Shown here one piece after another: positions 23,669-35,782 of a stretch of DNA of 64,000 bases (position 1 is its first letter; each line of letters begins with the position of its first letter). A model generated the notes under the pieces. It did no database searches and was not told the DNA's origin. It saw nothing but the letters and a program-made list of their open reading frames with translations. The position numbers were made by a program, and so were the translations under genes. The DNA is taken from NCBI GenBank assembly GCA_025602905.1, contig JAHLKI010000027.1, positions 248,001-312,000 of the forward strand, in the 5' to 3' direction. The DNA is from Phlyctochytrium arcticum. Taxonomy: Eukaryota > Chytridiomycota > Chytridiomycetes > Chytridiales > Chytridiaceae.

Positions 23669-26600
23669 TCATCTGGTCGGGGAAGTCGATTGTTGCGCTT
23701 TGATGCCTTTGAGAACGGCGTCCACGTTTTTTCGAAGTGCTTTTTCCGCTGGGGTTGTCTTTCCAAACACCGACGTGTCTCCTCGCATCCTGAGTGGGTG
23801 TAGTTAGACCCCACAATCAGCAGATAGCACGTCACATCAACCACCCACTTTTCGAGGACTGCAACGAGATTACTGAACTTGACACGGTTGTAGCGTCGCT
23901 CGCGAATCGCCGGGTTGAGAATGTCCTCGTAGTTTGCCGATTTCAAGAGTGTAATGAGCTGATGCATTCCCTCATTCAGTATATGTTCATTGACTGCCAT
24001 GAAATGCAAATAACCGACCTGGCGAAGTTCGGCAAATGCGTCGGCAAGATTGCCTTCCCCAACTCCAGAAGCAAACTTTTCCAGAAATGCAATATCGATA
24101 CTGAATGTATCAATGAATTGCATGCTGATTCTTTTCACGTCCGAGTTCAGGATCAGGCCCTGTTGATGGCATCAGGTTATGCCCATAGCAAGTCCATTGC
24201 ATTGAACTCACGTAAAGGGCGGACGCTAAATGCTTGAAGGCGCCTTGATAGATCTGCGCCCGCATATTGCTCGGCAGATTAACAAGCGTGGAAGCAATAA
24301 TCGCATTCATAAAGTTGACCAGATCTGTTCAAAAAGGACGATGTCAGTCCGGTGCAATTTTTGCCAGTCACTCGACGTCCTGTACCGTCAAGATAAGCGC
24401 TGTGACTTGTCTGCGTTGTTGTTGCGAGCCAATCATAATCGGCCAACTCCAGGAAATCATCCATCTTCATATATAGTAGCTCAAACGTACGCCTTTCAGC
24501 CGCTGCTCGAGATTCTTTGAATCCCTGGGTTGCAGCTAAACGAATAAATCCCATCTTTTGTGATGTCCTACAAAAGCAACTTTTCTAGTGACAATCACGC
24601 CATGGAGGAACATTTCACTCTCTTACCGTTTTTCCATGAGAAGTTGCTCAAACTCGGCGCAAGCCAACTCCAAGTATTCGAGATTGATCATGATTTGGGT
24701 GACCTGAGACATGTTGTTGACCATAGTCTTCTTTACCATTGTTCCATTCAGTGTCTGAGAAAGCAAATGATCCAAGGATTTCTTGAGAAGGTCGTCCATT
24801 TCATTGTACTGTTGTTCAAACCCTTCCGCGAATCGATAGAACCCATTCACAAACTCTTTGATGCGAGAGCAGCATTGGGGGAAACCCCGTGAGAACGGCA
24901 GTGCCTTGGGGAACCTTTTGGTCTGATTAATATATAGTCCTGCTTGCGAGATGCATTCGGAGATGCTTCATACCTAATGCTCGACGCCCATTCTTTGGAA
25001 ACATATTTCAAGTTTTTGGTCTTCGAAGACTCCTCTTTGAGCTTGAAAGCTGTAGACACATTGTCATACTCGCTCTGATCATTGACCACCATAGGCGCGT
25101 ATTCATCGTCTTCGACAATCTGTCCTTTGCGTCTAGCGCCATAGCTTCATCTGTCGGAAAATGAGAAGTGTACCAACCTGAATTAGGGCTTCTGCACAGT
25201 TAGTTTTCATCAATTCGGCAAATCGATCCAGAAGCGATAGCATTAGGTCCATCAAAGCCGTGACTGCAAACCCATACGCCTATCAAATGTCATTTTAGCT
25301 TGATTTTTGGGGCTTACAGTATGACTGACTGAACCTCCATAGTTTCGATGAAATTGACGACCCGCATCTTGATGGATAAGAAAAGTTCCGGTTCCGTACA
25401 CTCTGCCAAACTGTCTGCAATGACCTCATTCATTTTTGTTGTAGCCGACATCCAAAGACTTTCGACCTGAAAAAGAGCATGTATGTTGGTACAAAAACAG
25501 AAAATTGAAACAGACAGGGCTTACCCCACTCCGTGATCGGAAATTTTGGGTTGAATTCATGACGATCGCTTCTATAATGAAAAAACCAACAACGTCCTCC
25601 AAGTAGGTTGCAAAGTCTTTCAAGTTATTGTTTTGGAAAGAGAACTTTTGCTCTAAAAGCAAATTGGCTTGCATCTAATTGTATCGATCAGTTACGCGGA
25701 TGGACTCTTGAAAGCGTTGGACGGGACACTCACCCGTCGTTTATCTTCATAATATAATCGAAATTCATTTCGCTTATCCAAAACTTCATGGATATGCAGG
25801 CACTGATACAGGGGCCGGAAATCGATTTTGACATCTTCTTCCTCAATTTCCTCCACTTTATTCACCCTCGGTGAGATCAAGAGTCTGACGAGCAACCAAT
25901 GAGGTAATACCTTGGTCATGAGTGTGCGCCATCAGTTCCAAGGACTGGCCGAGATTGATGCTACTAGCTGAGACCGCGATTCCTTGGGCAACCTTTCCCA
26001 CTCTATCTTTCACTTTGATTTTCTTCGCAGCCATGTGATCCAAGGCCAACTGCCCAATGTTCCTCGTGTTTTCCCGAATGCTTTCAAAATGAGAGTTGTC
26101 AGCAGAAAAGTGAGATAGCACAGAATGCAGAGAGTTATTACCTCACAAGCCAATCTTGAATCTCTTCAAGCACCGCCTCGCGAATGTTCTCCTGCATCAC
26201 AGGAATGCACTCCTCTAAAACCGTGAGACATTCCTCTCCCACGCCAAATCTGACCAATACTTACTCATTTGCGCGGCGAAGGTGTATTGAGAGACTGGGC
26301 GCAGGTGTGTTGTTTGCAACTCCTCCAACATCTTCAGTGCTGAATAGTATTTTTGGTTCTCGACGCTCGCATTCACTTTGTTGCCAATGTCCAGAACAAA
26401 TAAGCAGGATTGCAAGGCCTCCGTGGCTAGCTCAATATTCAGCAGGGTTTGACGACTCTCGATGATTTCTTTCTTCTAATGAATCGCGTCCCATCAGAAT
26501 TACATTCGTCATTCACATCCCGGAATGAATTCACCAACTTTCGCTATGCTTTTGCTCCCAGTTGTTTGCATCTGCTCATTAAGTTCCAAAATTTTATCCT

Positions 26601-26973
26601 TGAGGACTACAGTCCCTTGCCGAACTTTCAGTAGTTGATCAACAGATTGAACGAATTCCTACCGCACAAAATGTTACGCATCCATCATATATATAGTGCC
26701 CAGACAAGCATACCTGATAATGAAAGATGCACATCTTTTCAATCTCGGCTTCCTTCTTATGAATGAGACTCGTGAGCTGGTCGGCAAAGACATCTTCTTT
26801 GCCGGTCTGTAGTATCTGCTTGATGACATATGATATTTGATCGAAGTTCTCCGCTCCTTCGGTGCCGCCAGAACCCTCGACAACGGCCAACTCGCGCAGC
26901 AATTGCTGGAAGTGGGCAGCCTCTTCTCGGGGAGTCAATTCCATGTTGGTAACCTTCGTGGTGGACTCGCTCA
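23669..26973 (-). CDS. SEC15: Exocyst complex subunit Sec15
   Basis: Sec15 binds activated Sec4/Rab8 on secretory vesicles and links them to the exocyst at the plasma membrane. Start at 26973 (MSESTTKVTNMELTPREEA). Family hallmarks in order: IEKMCIFHYQEFVQSVDQL coiled-coil region; NQKYYSALKMLEELQTTHLRPV; IGQLALDHMAAKK; FRPLYQCLHIHEVLDKRNEF; then the helical C-domain with EHILNEGMHQLI, LKSANYEDIL and KFSNLVAVLEK. The last intron (GTGGGTGG...CACTCAG) joins VLEK to MRGDTSVFGKTTPAEKAL and ends in a TGA at 23669-23671. Many short introns. The Rab partner is encoded 4 kb away by coincidence or otherwise. Confidence 0.88.
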
Positions 26974-27278
26974 TTGTGCGACGATTCTATGATCCTGGCA
27001 ATGCTTTCATGTTTGGCTGAAAGCAATCGTGTTTGGAAACGCGTTGAACAAACTCCTGCAGGACAGCAGAGGGTATGTGACACCCTACAATCCGCAAACT
27101 GTCTCTGAGATTCGCCTGGACCACCTCTCTGTTCCGTTCAGTGGTGCTTCAGTGATTGATTGTCAGTCGAGAAGGTCTGAAAGTGCACTTTCACAGCCAC
27201 AATGACACTCCGACTTGAAATATTTTGAGGAGCCCGCCCAATCGCGAAATTCCCAGACGCCGTTCAGTGGAATAGATC
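26974..27278. promoter_or_regulatory. Shared upstream region of SEC15 and HOP2
   Basis: A 305-bp divergent intergenic region with no gene. A meiosis-specific gene and a constitutive one would share it, so separate elements are expected, but I see no obvious motif. Confidence 0.35.
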
Positions 27279-28407
27279 ATGGCAAAACCAAAGAAAGCGA
27301 CACCCGACGATGGTATGATACGAGCTTGTCTCGCCCGTTGCCTGTTATTGATCCCCTGTAGCAAACGACGTTGTGTTGAAGTATCTCAGGAAACAGAACC
27401 GGTAAGGCATCCTTTTCCCACCCACTTCATTGTCCTATTCTGACTGGCTTCCTTAGTCCGTACAGTGCTGTCGACGTTTTCAATAACCTGGCGGGACAAG
27501 TGGGAAAAACAATAGTAACCAAGTGTCTTACATCGTTGGCAGAAGAGCGTAAGTGGGGCAGATCTTGGTTTGCACATTTTTCCCCTATGTTTACTCTTGG
27601 TGCTCAGAGCAAATCCATGCAAAGCTTAATGGTAAAACCCGGGACTCCTGGCCCATATTCCTCAAGTAACCATATTTGAGACGATAGGGAAGCAGTGGGT
27701 GTATGTTGCGAAGCAAGATGACATTGAAGTACCGTCTCGAGCGGAACTGGATTCTATGGACGTGAAAATCGCAGCGTTGAAGGAAGAGGTGCAGGGGCTG
27801 AAAGAGGAGGTAATGTTCAGTTTTGAAACCATGCAAGATGTGGGCGAACATCAAAAGCTGAAATAGTCCTCTACCTCCCCAGACGCGACAAGCCCAGTCA
27901 AGTAAGAGAACCGCTTGACTGACACCTACAAATGTCTTTGACATTCTCCCAATTAGAGTTATCTAGTTTGAGAAATTCTTTAACGAATGCCCAGATTGAG
28001 GAATCTCTGGAAGCCCTCAACAAAGAGGTACGACTTCAAAGCACGTTGTCGTGAGGGTCTATCTAAGCCAACCTAACAACGACAGAACGCACGACTAGCG
28101 CAACGTCTTCAAACAGCCCAATCAGGTGCTGGCGCCCAACAATTGAGCAAAGCAGACCGTGATCGGATTGACAACGAAGTAGAGTCCATGCGTAAGGAGT
28201 GGCGAAAAAGGAAGCGGATGTTTGATGAGATGTTTGGGGCAGTGACGGAGAACTTGCAAGGCAGCTTGGCAGAGTTTCGTGTAAGAGATTTTTCACATCA
28301 AAAACCATGGGCAGTGTTTGTTGACTATTCATGAACAGGAGGCGGTCGGTATAGAAACTGACCAAGCGGCGGGAGTGGATCTGAAAGACGATCCAATAAA
28401 GTTGTAG
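27279..28407 (+). CDS. HOP2: Homologous-pairing protein 2 (Hop2/PSMC3IP)
   Basis: A meiotic recombination factor that with Mnd1 stimulates Dmc1/Rad51 strand exchange. Joined exons: MAKPKKATPDD + NDVVLKYLRKQNRPYSAVD (winged helix), GQVGKTIVTKCLTSLAEE, then KQWVYVAKQDD. A long coiled coil follows (KIAALKEEVQGLKEE, IEESLEALNKE, ARLAQRLQTAQ), then DRIDNEVESMRKEWRKRKRMF and the C-terminal helical domain ending DDPIKL. About six introns of 45-110 bp. Its presence implies meiotic capacity in this organism. Confidence 0.85.
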
Positions 28408-28607
28408 TTACGCGACACATGCCCTTATATATATATAGCAGACAACGGTTGGCACTGCAGACTCCCAGACTCTGCCGAGGTGCAGCCGAGGTGTGTTCTC
28501 TTCACGTGATTATTAAAATGATCAATCAGATCAAAGCATCAGACATAGCGGAAACAATATACATAAATACAAATTTGCAAACCCTTCACATCGCATAACC
28601 TCCCACA

Positions 28608-31600
28608 TCAAGTCCCGCTAGCTGCGTTCCGTCTTCGCTTCTTCAAGCTGTCGAGCGGAACCTCATCATCACTCAGAGAACCATTTTTGGGTTTTCGCGT
28701 TCCCCTGGCTTGAGACCTTTTGCCCCGAAGCGAAGTACTTGATCCTGAAGTTGCCGAGAAACCTCGCCGCGAATTCCTCAGGCGCTGTCGCTTACCATCG
28801 CGCTCCGCTGTTGGATCCTCTTGGTAATCTGCATCCTCCCGATCATCATCTGCAGGAGATGAAGACGATGACGTTGAGAGGCTGTCGTCATTGTCCAATG
28901 CAGAAGAGCTTACAGAGCCTTTCCTCGATCTCTCATCTTTAGACTCACTTAAGCTTGCAAGACCATTTACTCTTGAACGGCCTCTACCTCTACCTCGACC
29001 GCGCCCTGCTTTCGTGCTTGTCTGACCGCGTCGAGATTGTGATTGCTGCGGCGTCAAATTCGGCGATAAAAGTGCATGATTTTGCTCCATGCGGGGGGAA
29101 GGGGGCTCGGATGATCCTGATTGAGAAGAGGCGGAAGATATCTGTGAAGTGGTTATGCGAAGGGTAGTAGTGAAGGAATCTGATGGGGAAGAGGGCCGCT
29201 CTTGACTGGCAGGTGATTCAGATCGTGGACGAATGCGGAGGCGGATTTTGAGGGGACCCTGACGGGAGGAGGAACCAGAGGTAGTTGAAGGATGTGGTGA
29301 TTGCGAAAAGGTCAATCGTTTTGGCAAAGATGATCCTTGGTGATCGTCGCTATTTGGGGCATCGGCATCTGGGAGAGGGTCTGGAGGCTCGTCCTCCTCT
29401 AGGTCTCCAAGTACTTCTTCGGGTTCCCCTTCTGGTAAAGGGCGACGCACGTAAAAGAGCATATACGCACTCTGTTGAACTAAGGTATCCGGCGACGTGG
29501 GTCGCACGTGGGTATCGTTCAGTTCAAACCATGTGCCATTATCTGGGCTCCAGACAAATGCAATGTAATGCCCAGACCCCGACGAGCCGTGGTGAACAAT
29601 TATGGAGTAGAGATCGTAGACTGTTCGCGTGCGACCTTTTCGACGCGTCACAAAAGGCCGCATGTCTAGTCCTTCAATAGGAAACTGCACATAGGTATCA
29701 ATTTTCGACCTGGCTGCCCGGCGGTTGGTGAAACGGAAGCGCTTCAGATGCAGACACAAAACCTAGCCATGCAGATAGCTTGATTGAGAAAGAAGCACCA
29801 AGAAGTAGAATGAGCTTGTATTCACCTCAGGTAGCTCATCTATTGCAAGCCGTTTCGTGCAGCGCTGAGGCCCACGCATTCGTGCATAGCAATTAGGGCA
29901 GTCATAACGCTCACTGTCTGCCAACTCCTCCACCTCTGTAAATGCTCGCAGGCAATCTAATTCAAATAATCAATGACCGTGGTTTCAGAATGGGCAGACT
30001 GCGTGCTTACCATCTACTGTACACGGATGAACCTAGAACACGAAAGAACGTAAATACATCTCCTATTGCTCGTCAAAAACGGTATGAGCCAGGGGTACCA
30101 TTTGTTCAACTTTGTTTTGGCGGCTTGCAAAACGTTCTGGTATGGGGAGGGAGAGGTCCAGAAAAGGGTCGGTTTTGAGTGATGGATGCCTGCATCGAAG
30201 ACATCGGACCTAAGCAGCGCGGACTCTGTAAGTACTGCAATCGTGGGCAAAAAACGCGTCATCATAAGCGAACCTCGTTATGGAGGGTACCCTTTACGGA
30301 AATGTGAGCATGAGGAAAAAACCAATACATATACGACGCGTAACAGTTACCTGAAATACTTTCGTGATGGGAGTAGCATTGGTATAACACGATACTTCCG
30401 TATGTACTCGGTCAAGCAGATAGCGGATAAATTCTTGTGCGTCCTGCTGCTGGTATCCTCTGAACTACTCATCAACTTAGTATGACTGATCATAACATTG
30501 AAACACTATTTTGCAATACCATAGGAACGTTCTTCCAGATTGCATCGAGGAATGTCCCCGGGCTAACTGCGCTCGACTCCTCGCCCCACATTTCACGTAA
30601 TAGGGCGCGAGACTCTGCCCATACGGATCTGAAAAGCCATAAAGTTAGGTAAAACGCCAGCCAAAAACGCAGCCACCCGTAAGAACGTACATATCTTTAT
30701 TTGCTGACATACGGCGGGTTAGACGTGGTGGGGATATCTGGGGCGTGCCAAACGGTGAACGCGGGGAGTGCGGAGAGCGAGGTGACAGGGGTGTGCATGG
30801 GGTTGGTGGCAGATTTTCTAAGTAGTATCGCTGAAATGGTACAGTGTGACTGGTAATGGGTATGGTAAGATGCCAAATCGCTTAAAAACGGAAGTGAATT
30901 TGATATACTAACCAGAGTGTTTGCATTACGACATTCATAAAGCAAGTGTTGCCTAACAAAACTCAGAGTTAACAGCAAAAATTTTAGGAGCGAGACGTCG
31001 ACCAAACCTAGGTTACTTAAGCCGGTGATATGAGGGTACTTTCGCTGTACAGTGGTGCCTTTCTTTCTGCCGCGTACTTTGCGTGGTGGTGACTTTGGGG
31101 GTATATTCGATCTGTTTGGCCAATTTCTGTCAGGCTACGTAACGAACCATTGCCCATATACATACTCTATGGATTGGACGCTTGGGGGTGCTGAATCATC
31201 GCAGTCCAAGGCTGGAGGTGATGACATGAGCTTGCCTATTCCTTTGCGGAACCCCTCCAAGAGGATCTCATGTTCTCCACCATAAGCGTATTCATCGCAG
31301 GCATAGCTGCAGCAACATGTTATTGTCAATGCATTGACAAACTAAGGGCTACACGAACCAGTAGCATGCTGTAGAGTCCAATTCTATTGCGCATGGATGT
31401 TTCGTCGCCTGATAGTGGGCCAATGCGTGTCCTTGCACGAACCTACAATAAGGCGTAAGGCGGCTGCATAATGCTTTCGAGGTAGACTTCCAGATGTGAA
31501 AGCAGGAGCTTACCGTCCACAATTCACTTCACCGCACGTTAAGCACGCCCATCTAGCTTCTCTAGATCGGCATCCTTTACACACCAACTCTTCGATGTGC

Positions 31601-31827
31601 TCTTTCACTGGCTGTGAATCTCCAGGATGCAGATGTTCCTCTCCCGCGGAGTTGGGCTTCGCGATCGCTAATGTGGCATCGTGTTCGACCGAGGTGCCGG
31701 GTGGTAGTGGCGGCTTTGAGTCTTGCTTCTGGTGTTGGAGCTGTTTGACAAAATAACCCTCCAGAGCCTCAAGCACCCGCTGCGAACGCACGCCGCTGTC
31801 GGCCCCCGAGACGTGCGGGCAGTTCAT
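28608..31827 (-). CDS. Ubiquitin carboxyl-terminal hydrolase, zf-UBP type (USP3/USP22-like)
   Basis: A cysteine deubiquitinase. The start MNCPHVSG at 31827 opens a zf-UBP finger (CKGCRSREARWACLTCGEVNCGR, then the GHALAHY-type exon and YACDEYAYGG). The catalytic Cys box is split by an intron: GLSNLG + NTCFMNVVMQTLW near 30,940. A Ser-Pro-rich insert (PLSPRSPHSPRSPFG) follows. The C-terminal catalytic part has CLHLKRFRF, the catalytic His in GSSGSGHYIAFVW, and FELNDTHVRP. After the domain comes a roughly 260-residue disordered tail rich in Ser, Arg and acidic residues, including GRGRGRGRSR and a basic KKRRRNAASGT end that may be nuclear-localising. Histone H2A/H2B is the likely substrate class by family; not proven. 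Confidence 0.82.
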
Positions 31828-32575
31828 CCACTATGTGCTTGTTCCAGTGTACGAACGAATTTGGGGCTCTAATCTTGATATCTATCCCACTGGCACCGCC
31901 AAAATGGCGGTTGTTGAGCGCAAGTGTTTTCACAGTCGGTGGCAGCTACCCTTCCAACTAGTGGCCTTTTCTTTAGGAGGGAGTTGGGCGTTTTATAGCC
32001 TCGGGCGTCCTCTTTGTCGGGACAAGAACGGAGGAATTTCAGGTCTTCGGGAATCGTGAATTTATGAAATTTGCGGCGACCGGCTACTACTGATCTCGCC
32101 CAGGGACAAGACTATCGTCGGCAACAATCCCGGTGGTAGTGCGGACAAGAGCCACAGACAAGGAGGGTCGCTCTCTTTGGCGACGGCGAAGAAAATGAAA
32201 ACCAGGCAGGGCCAGGCTGACAGAAGCGCCGCTCTAAGGATTTCCTTTAGTGTCTTGGTCGTTTTTGGACGGTGCGGAACACCAGCCCTACTTTGAGTGA
32301 GCGGCTCAGGTACTTTTTCGCTGGTCGCCTTGGGTTGTCCGTTGCCGCCAAACCGACTTTCCGCAGACAAGGAAGATCTGGTAACAGCCAATGTTCTACT
32401 TAAGCGTTCACTGCAGAGCCCATGTCCAGTGCTGACTCTTTGCTCAGACTCCTTCTTTGCGAGTAAGTTGCGCGTCAAAAACTAAAACGTCAGCAGCGGG
32501 GGCTCTGCATACTGTACATTAACAAGCCATTGCATTGCAACTCTGCGTATAAGTAAAAACACTCAAGGTCTCGTT
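31828..32575. promoter_or_regulatory. Divergent spacer between USP and ZIP genes
   Basis: Contains the promoters of both neighbours and one doubtful frame (annotated separately). No clear core-promoter motif apart from an AT-rich stretch near 32,540. Confidence 0.35.
32062..32478 (-). CDS. Doubtful ORF with hydrophobic C-half (138 aa)
   Basis: A continuous frame with a Ser/Arg-rich first half and two hydrophobic stretches (SAWPCLVFIFFAVA and LLSALPPGLLPTIVLSL). No family recognised, and it lies in a divergent promoter region. Could be a small membrane protein or chance. Confidence 0.2.
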   Translation of the reverse strand: MTRNLLAKKESEQRVSTGHGLCSERLSRTLAVTRSSLSAESRFGGNGQPKATSEKVPEPLTQSRAGVPHRPKTTKTLKEILRAALLSAWPCLVFIFFAVAKESDPPCLWLLSALPPGLLPTIVLSLGEISSSRSPQIS

Positions 32576-34493
32576 ATGCCATGCCCAGCGCACTCGGCGC
32601 CAGCGATGTTCCTGCTCCTTTTGCTGCAAGTATCGACGTCTCAATGCTTGACAGACGGACGGATTTCTCAAGATGGCAACGATGCACTCCAATTTCACTC
32701 CGCGGAGCCTAGCGGTGATTCTTCTGGAAACCTACTCTTGGGACTGTCCTATGTCTTTGGATCAGCGTTGGCTTGTGTCTTGGGCGCCGCCGTCATCTTC
32801 ATTCAGCGCATTCCGTTCACTGACCAAAAATTGAGCGAGTCTCGCGCGTTCATGGCGCTGACCATGAGTACTAGTGCAGGAACCTTGCTCTACACAAGTC
32901 TGGTAGAGCTGATTCCGGAAGCACTGCAGAATCTTGAGCGAACAAAACGGCTGGGAAGGACGGCTGCTGGCATGCTATTTCTGGTACTGTTCCTGTCTGG
33001 AGTAGCTGTGACGATAGGATTAAACCGTAAGTTGACATCTGATGCAGGCCGCGACCTAATGAGAAGGTGCTGAGGATAAAGTTATGCTTGCAGAGCTTGT
33101 TATGTGGATCAATCCGGGGGGACAAGACTGCGCATGCCACGTCTCTATCCCTTCAAAACGACCGTCTATACGCTCAAGCATTACCCGACCGGATGACCGA
33201 TTTGCGACTAACGCTGGCAACCCTCTATCGCATGGATTGCTCGAGGGCCGTACTGACCGTAATTATGGATCAGTCAGGGATGAGGAGTCCGGCTCCCAAC
33301 CCATATCCTCCACGCGTAGCTCTACTACGAACAAACCGCACATTAGCTTCACTATACCCCATTCCGACAACGAGATCGCAGACGACGCGCCGGGAGGGCG
33401 GAAGGCGATCAAGTTTATCAGAGGTCGTGGCTCGCGTCGCAGCATTGAGGCTTCGGGTGGATATGAGGACAACGCACATAGCAATTCGGCACAGAAAAAT
33501 ATGCATTCACATGTCCCGGGCGGCCCATCTCATGGTGACCATGGCCATCCTCAGAAACAGCACTCACATTATGCAGGTGGGCCATCCCACGGTGACCATG
33601 GGCATCCACAGACACAGCACTCGCATTATTCGGTTGGGCCATCCCACTATGACCATGATCATCCACAGAAACAGCACTCGCATTTCCCAGGTGGGCCATC
33701 CCACGGCGACCATGGTGATCCGTATAAGTCGCAATCACATTCCGCAACTGTTCCATCTTCTGTAGGCTCTGACTCCTGTAATGAAGATGCTGACTCTACA
33801 ATTGATCATGGACCGATGGACGATGACTACGATGATTCGCCCAATGACACCTCATCAGATGAGTTGGATTCCTCAGAATACACGCCTCTGGCTCGCTCTC
33901 GCATGCTGCAACGTCGTCCCTCTACGCGAATGTATAGCGTTGGCTTGGCGACAGCCGTATCAATATCCCTGCATAAGCTGCCTGAGGGATTTATCCTGTT
34001 TACAACGACAGTGCTGTACAATGACAAAACGACTGGCTCTCTCATTTTTATAGCGCTAGCTCTGCACAACCTTACAGAAGGCCTCGCCATTGCTCTGCCC
34101 ATATTCCTTGCGACGTCAATGCCTTGGAAGGCGTTCACCCTCGCTGCCGCTTTAGCAGGCTTCACGCAGCCTCTAGGGGCCGTGATTGGCTGGTTCGTTG
34201 GTTGCGTCGGCAATTCTGAAGTTGATATGAGATGCCAGCCACGCGGTGGCGCGGAGCCCTCATTACCAGATTTCCCGGGGGTTCTTGGCTGGGAAATGCT
34301 TTTTGGATGTCTGTTCTCTTTTGTGGCCGGAATGATGTTCTGGGTTTCCGCCGATGGACTTTTGCCCGCGGCGTGGAGTGTAGCAGGCCGGCATGAAGAT
34401 GGTGATCGTCACGCCGGCAAGCGATATGTGAGTATGGGATTGGTCATTGGGATTGTTATTATGTCTTTTTGCTCGTCTCTCATGGGGGAGTGA
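32576..34493 (+). CDS. ZIP-family zinc transporter
   Basis: Moves Zn2+ (and possibly other divalent metals) into the cytosol. It resembles yeast Zrt3-type vacuolar/organellar ZIPs. The N-terminus is a signal-like helix (MFLLLLLQVSTS), then TM helices in LGLSYVFGSALACVLG, TMSTSAGTLLYTSLVELIP and GMLFLVLFLSGVAVTIG. One intron (GTAAGTTG..TTGCAG) joins GLNR to ELVMWINPGG. A roughly 250-residue cytosolic or lumenal loop follows with a His-rich 19-residue tandem repeat and an acidic patch. The C-half has the metal-binding HKLPEGFILF and ALHNLTEGLAIALPIF helices. About 610 residues. The metal-site histidines are intact. Confidence 0.87.
33510..33737 (+). repeat. Four 57-bp tandem repeats encoding a His-rich loop
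   Basis: Four in-frame 57-bp copies, each encoding 19 residues of the form HxxGGPSHGDHGHPQKQHS, inside the ZIP loop. The copies differ by a few substitutions and the fourth is most diverged. Each unit supplies four to six histidines, giving a probable zinc-buffering or sensing loop. Confidence 0.9.
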
Positions 34494-34609
34494 TCATGCT
34501 GGCGCCACCGTTATAGTTCTGTTGCCTGCGCATTTACGTCAATGTATAGTCTGTTTCACAGTTACGAAAAGAAAAAGTAAAACCATCGACTACATTTTGA
34601 TTCTATCAT

Positions 34610-35782
34610 CTACCGTGCTCGCCCTCCTGCCGCCACCGGAGCGGCGGGTAGTCGAGGTACACCCTTTCCGGCAGTGTCTTTCGTTGCTACAACTGTCATT
34701 CCGGCTGCCGGTGCGACTACAATTCTTCGGGAGTTGGGCGCCTTTGGATGTACGTGCCTGCTCACACGTTGAGGATGATACTTTGGTGGTTGCATGGCCT
34801 CAGCAGCTTCTGTTGCAAGCTCACTAGCCAAACTGGCAGTACGGCTGTTGGACCCCAAGGCTGCACCGGCCGACCCCCCATGGTAATGAGCCTTGCGATG
34901 TGGAGATGCGTTACGGTGCTGGTGATGGGAGGAGGCGTTTCGTAGGAGCTTGCTGGTCGAGCTAATGGGTTCCACTTCGGCGTACGGGTCAAGATACCGT
35001 TCAATAATCTGTCATCTTATTTAGTCGCTTGGGTCACCGGACGGATACTGTTAGACGAACACACCTTTCGACGTGGTAAGCATTGACCAAATGCTTCCAT
35101 TAACAATCCCTCCTTCCCGATCGCCAAAGCCCAATCACTCTCACTGACGCGCCCATCTCGATCCTCATCCAGCTTTTTCAAGACTAGATCCACCAGATCT
35201 TTGACTCCGTCTTCATCCTCTTCCTGTCCTCGTACCAAACAATTTCGCAGCATTTGGAACATTTCTTCCTTTGATATATACCGGTCACCATTCAAGTCGT
35301 AAACCCGGAAACAGAATTTTGTGCGTTCATCAGGACGACCTTTCAGAAACGTTGACATGCCACGATGGAACTCGTCCCATGAGATGTAATTGTCCGCATC
35401 CGTATCAAACGTGCGGAACACTAAGTGACCAAACAGAGTTGATCAGAGGCATCCAATAATTACTAAATGTAGCATTGATCTACCTCGATCCATCAACAAA
35501 GAGTCATCCACTCCAAAGACATCCGCCAGTAAATCACGAAACCGTGATCTATCAATCTTGCCAGTTGTAAGCGCGGCTAACGGGTCCCTATCTGATATAA
35601 ATCCGGGGGTTTGTGGGAGGAGACCGAGAAATCGACGCTGCAAGACTTCAATATCCGCTCGTGTAACTGTTTATACATTTTTACATAGTTAGAGCCCATC
35701 AAACAAAAGGTTTTTGATAGCAATCAAAAGCAGACTCACAATTAGTGACTTTCATATCATCGCCCCCTGCTCGTGCGGCCAT
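34610..35782 (-). CDS. EFCAB1: Calaxin/EFCAB1-like EF-hand protein
   Basis: Calaxin is a Ca2+ sensor of ciliary outer dynein arms. Start at 35782 (MAARAGGDDMKVTN), then TRADIEVLQRRFLGLL, KIDRSRFRDLLADVFGVDDSLLMDR + VFRTFDTDADNYISWDEF (EF-hand), FRVYDLNGDRYISKEEM (canonical EF-hand), and LDEDRDGRVSESDW (EF-hand). The core closes AFGQCLPRRK, matching the family end. An intron then adds an unusual tail of about 140 residues (IIERYLDPYAEVEPISS..., Ala/His/Pro-rich) ending at 34610. The animal protein lacks such a tail. It implies a flagellated life stage. Confidence 0.8.

Noticed and set aside
33067..33765. 232-codon frame across the His-rich repeats
   Set aside because: Shadow of the ZIP coding repeat in another frame; its own repeats follow the 57-bp period.
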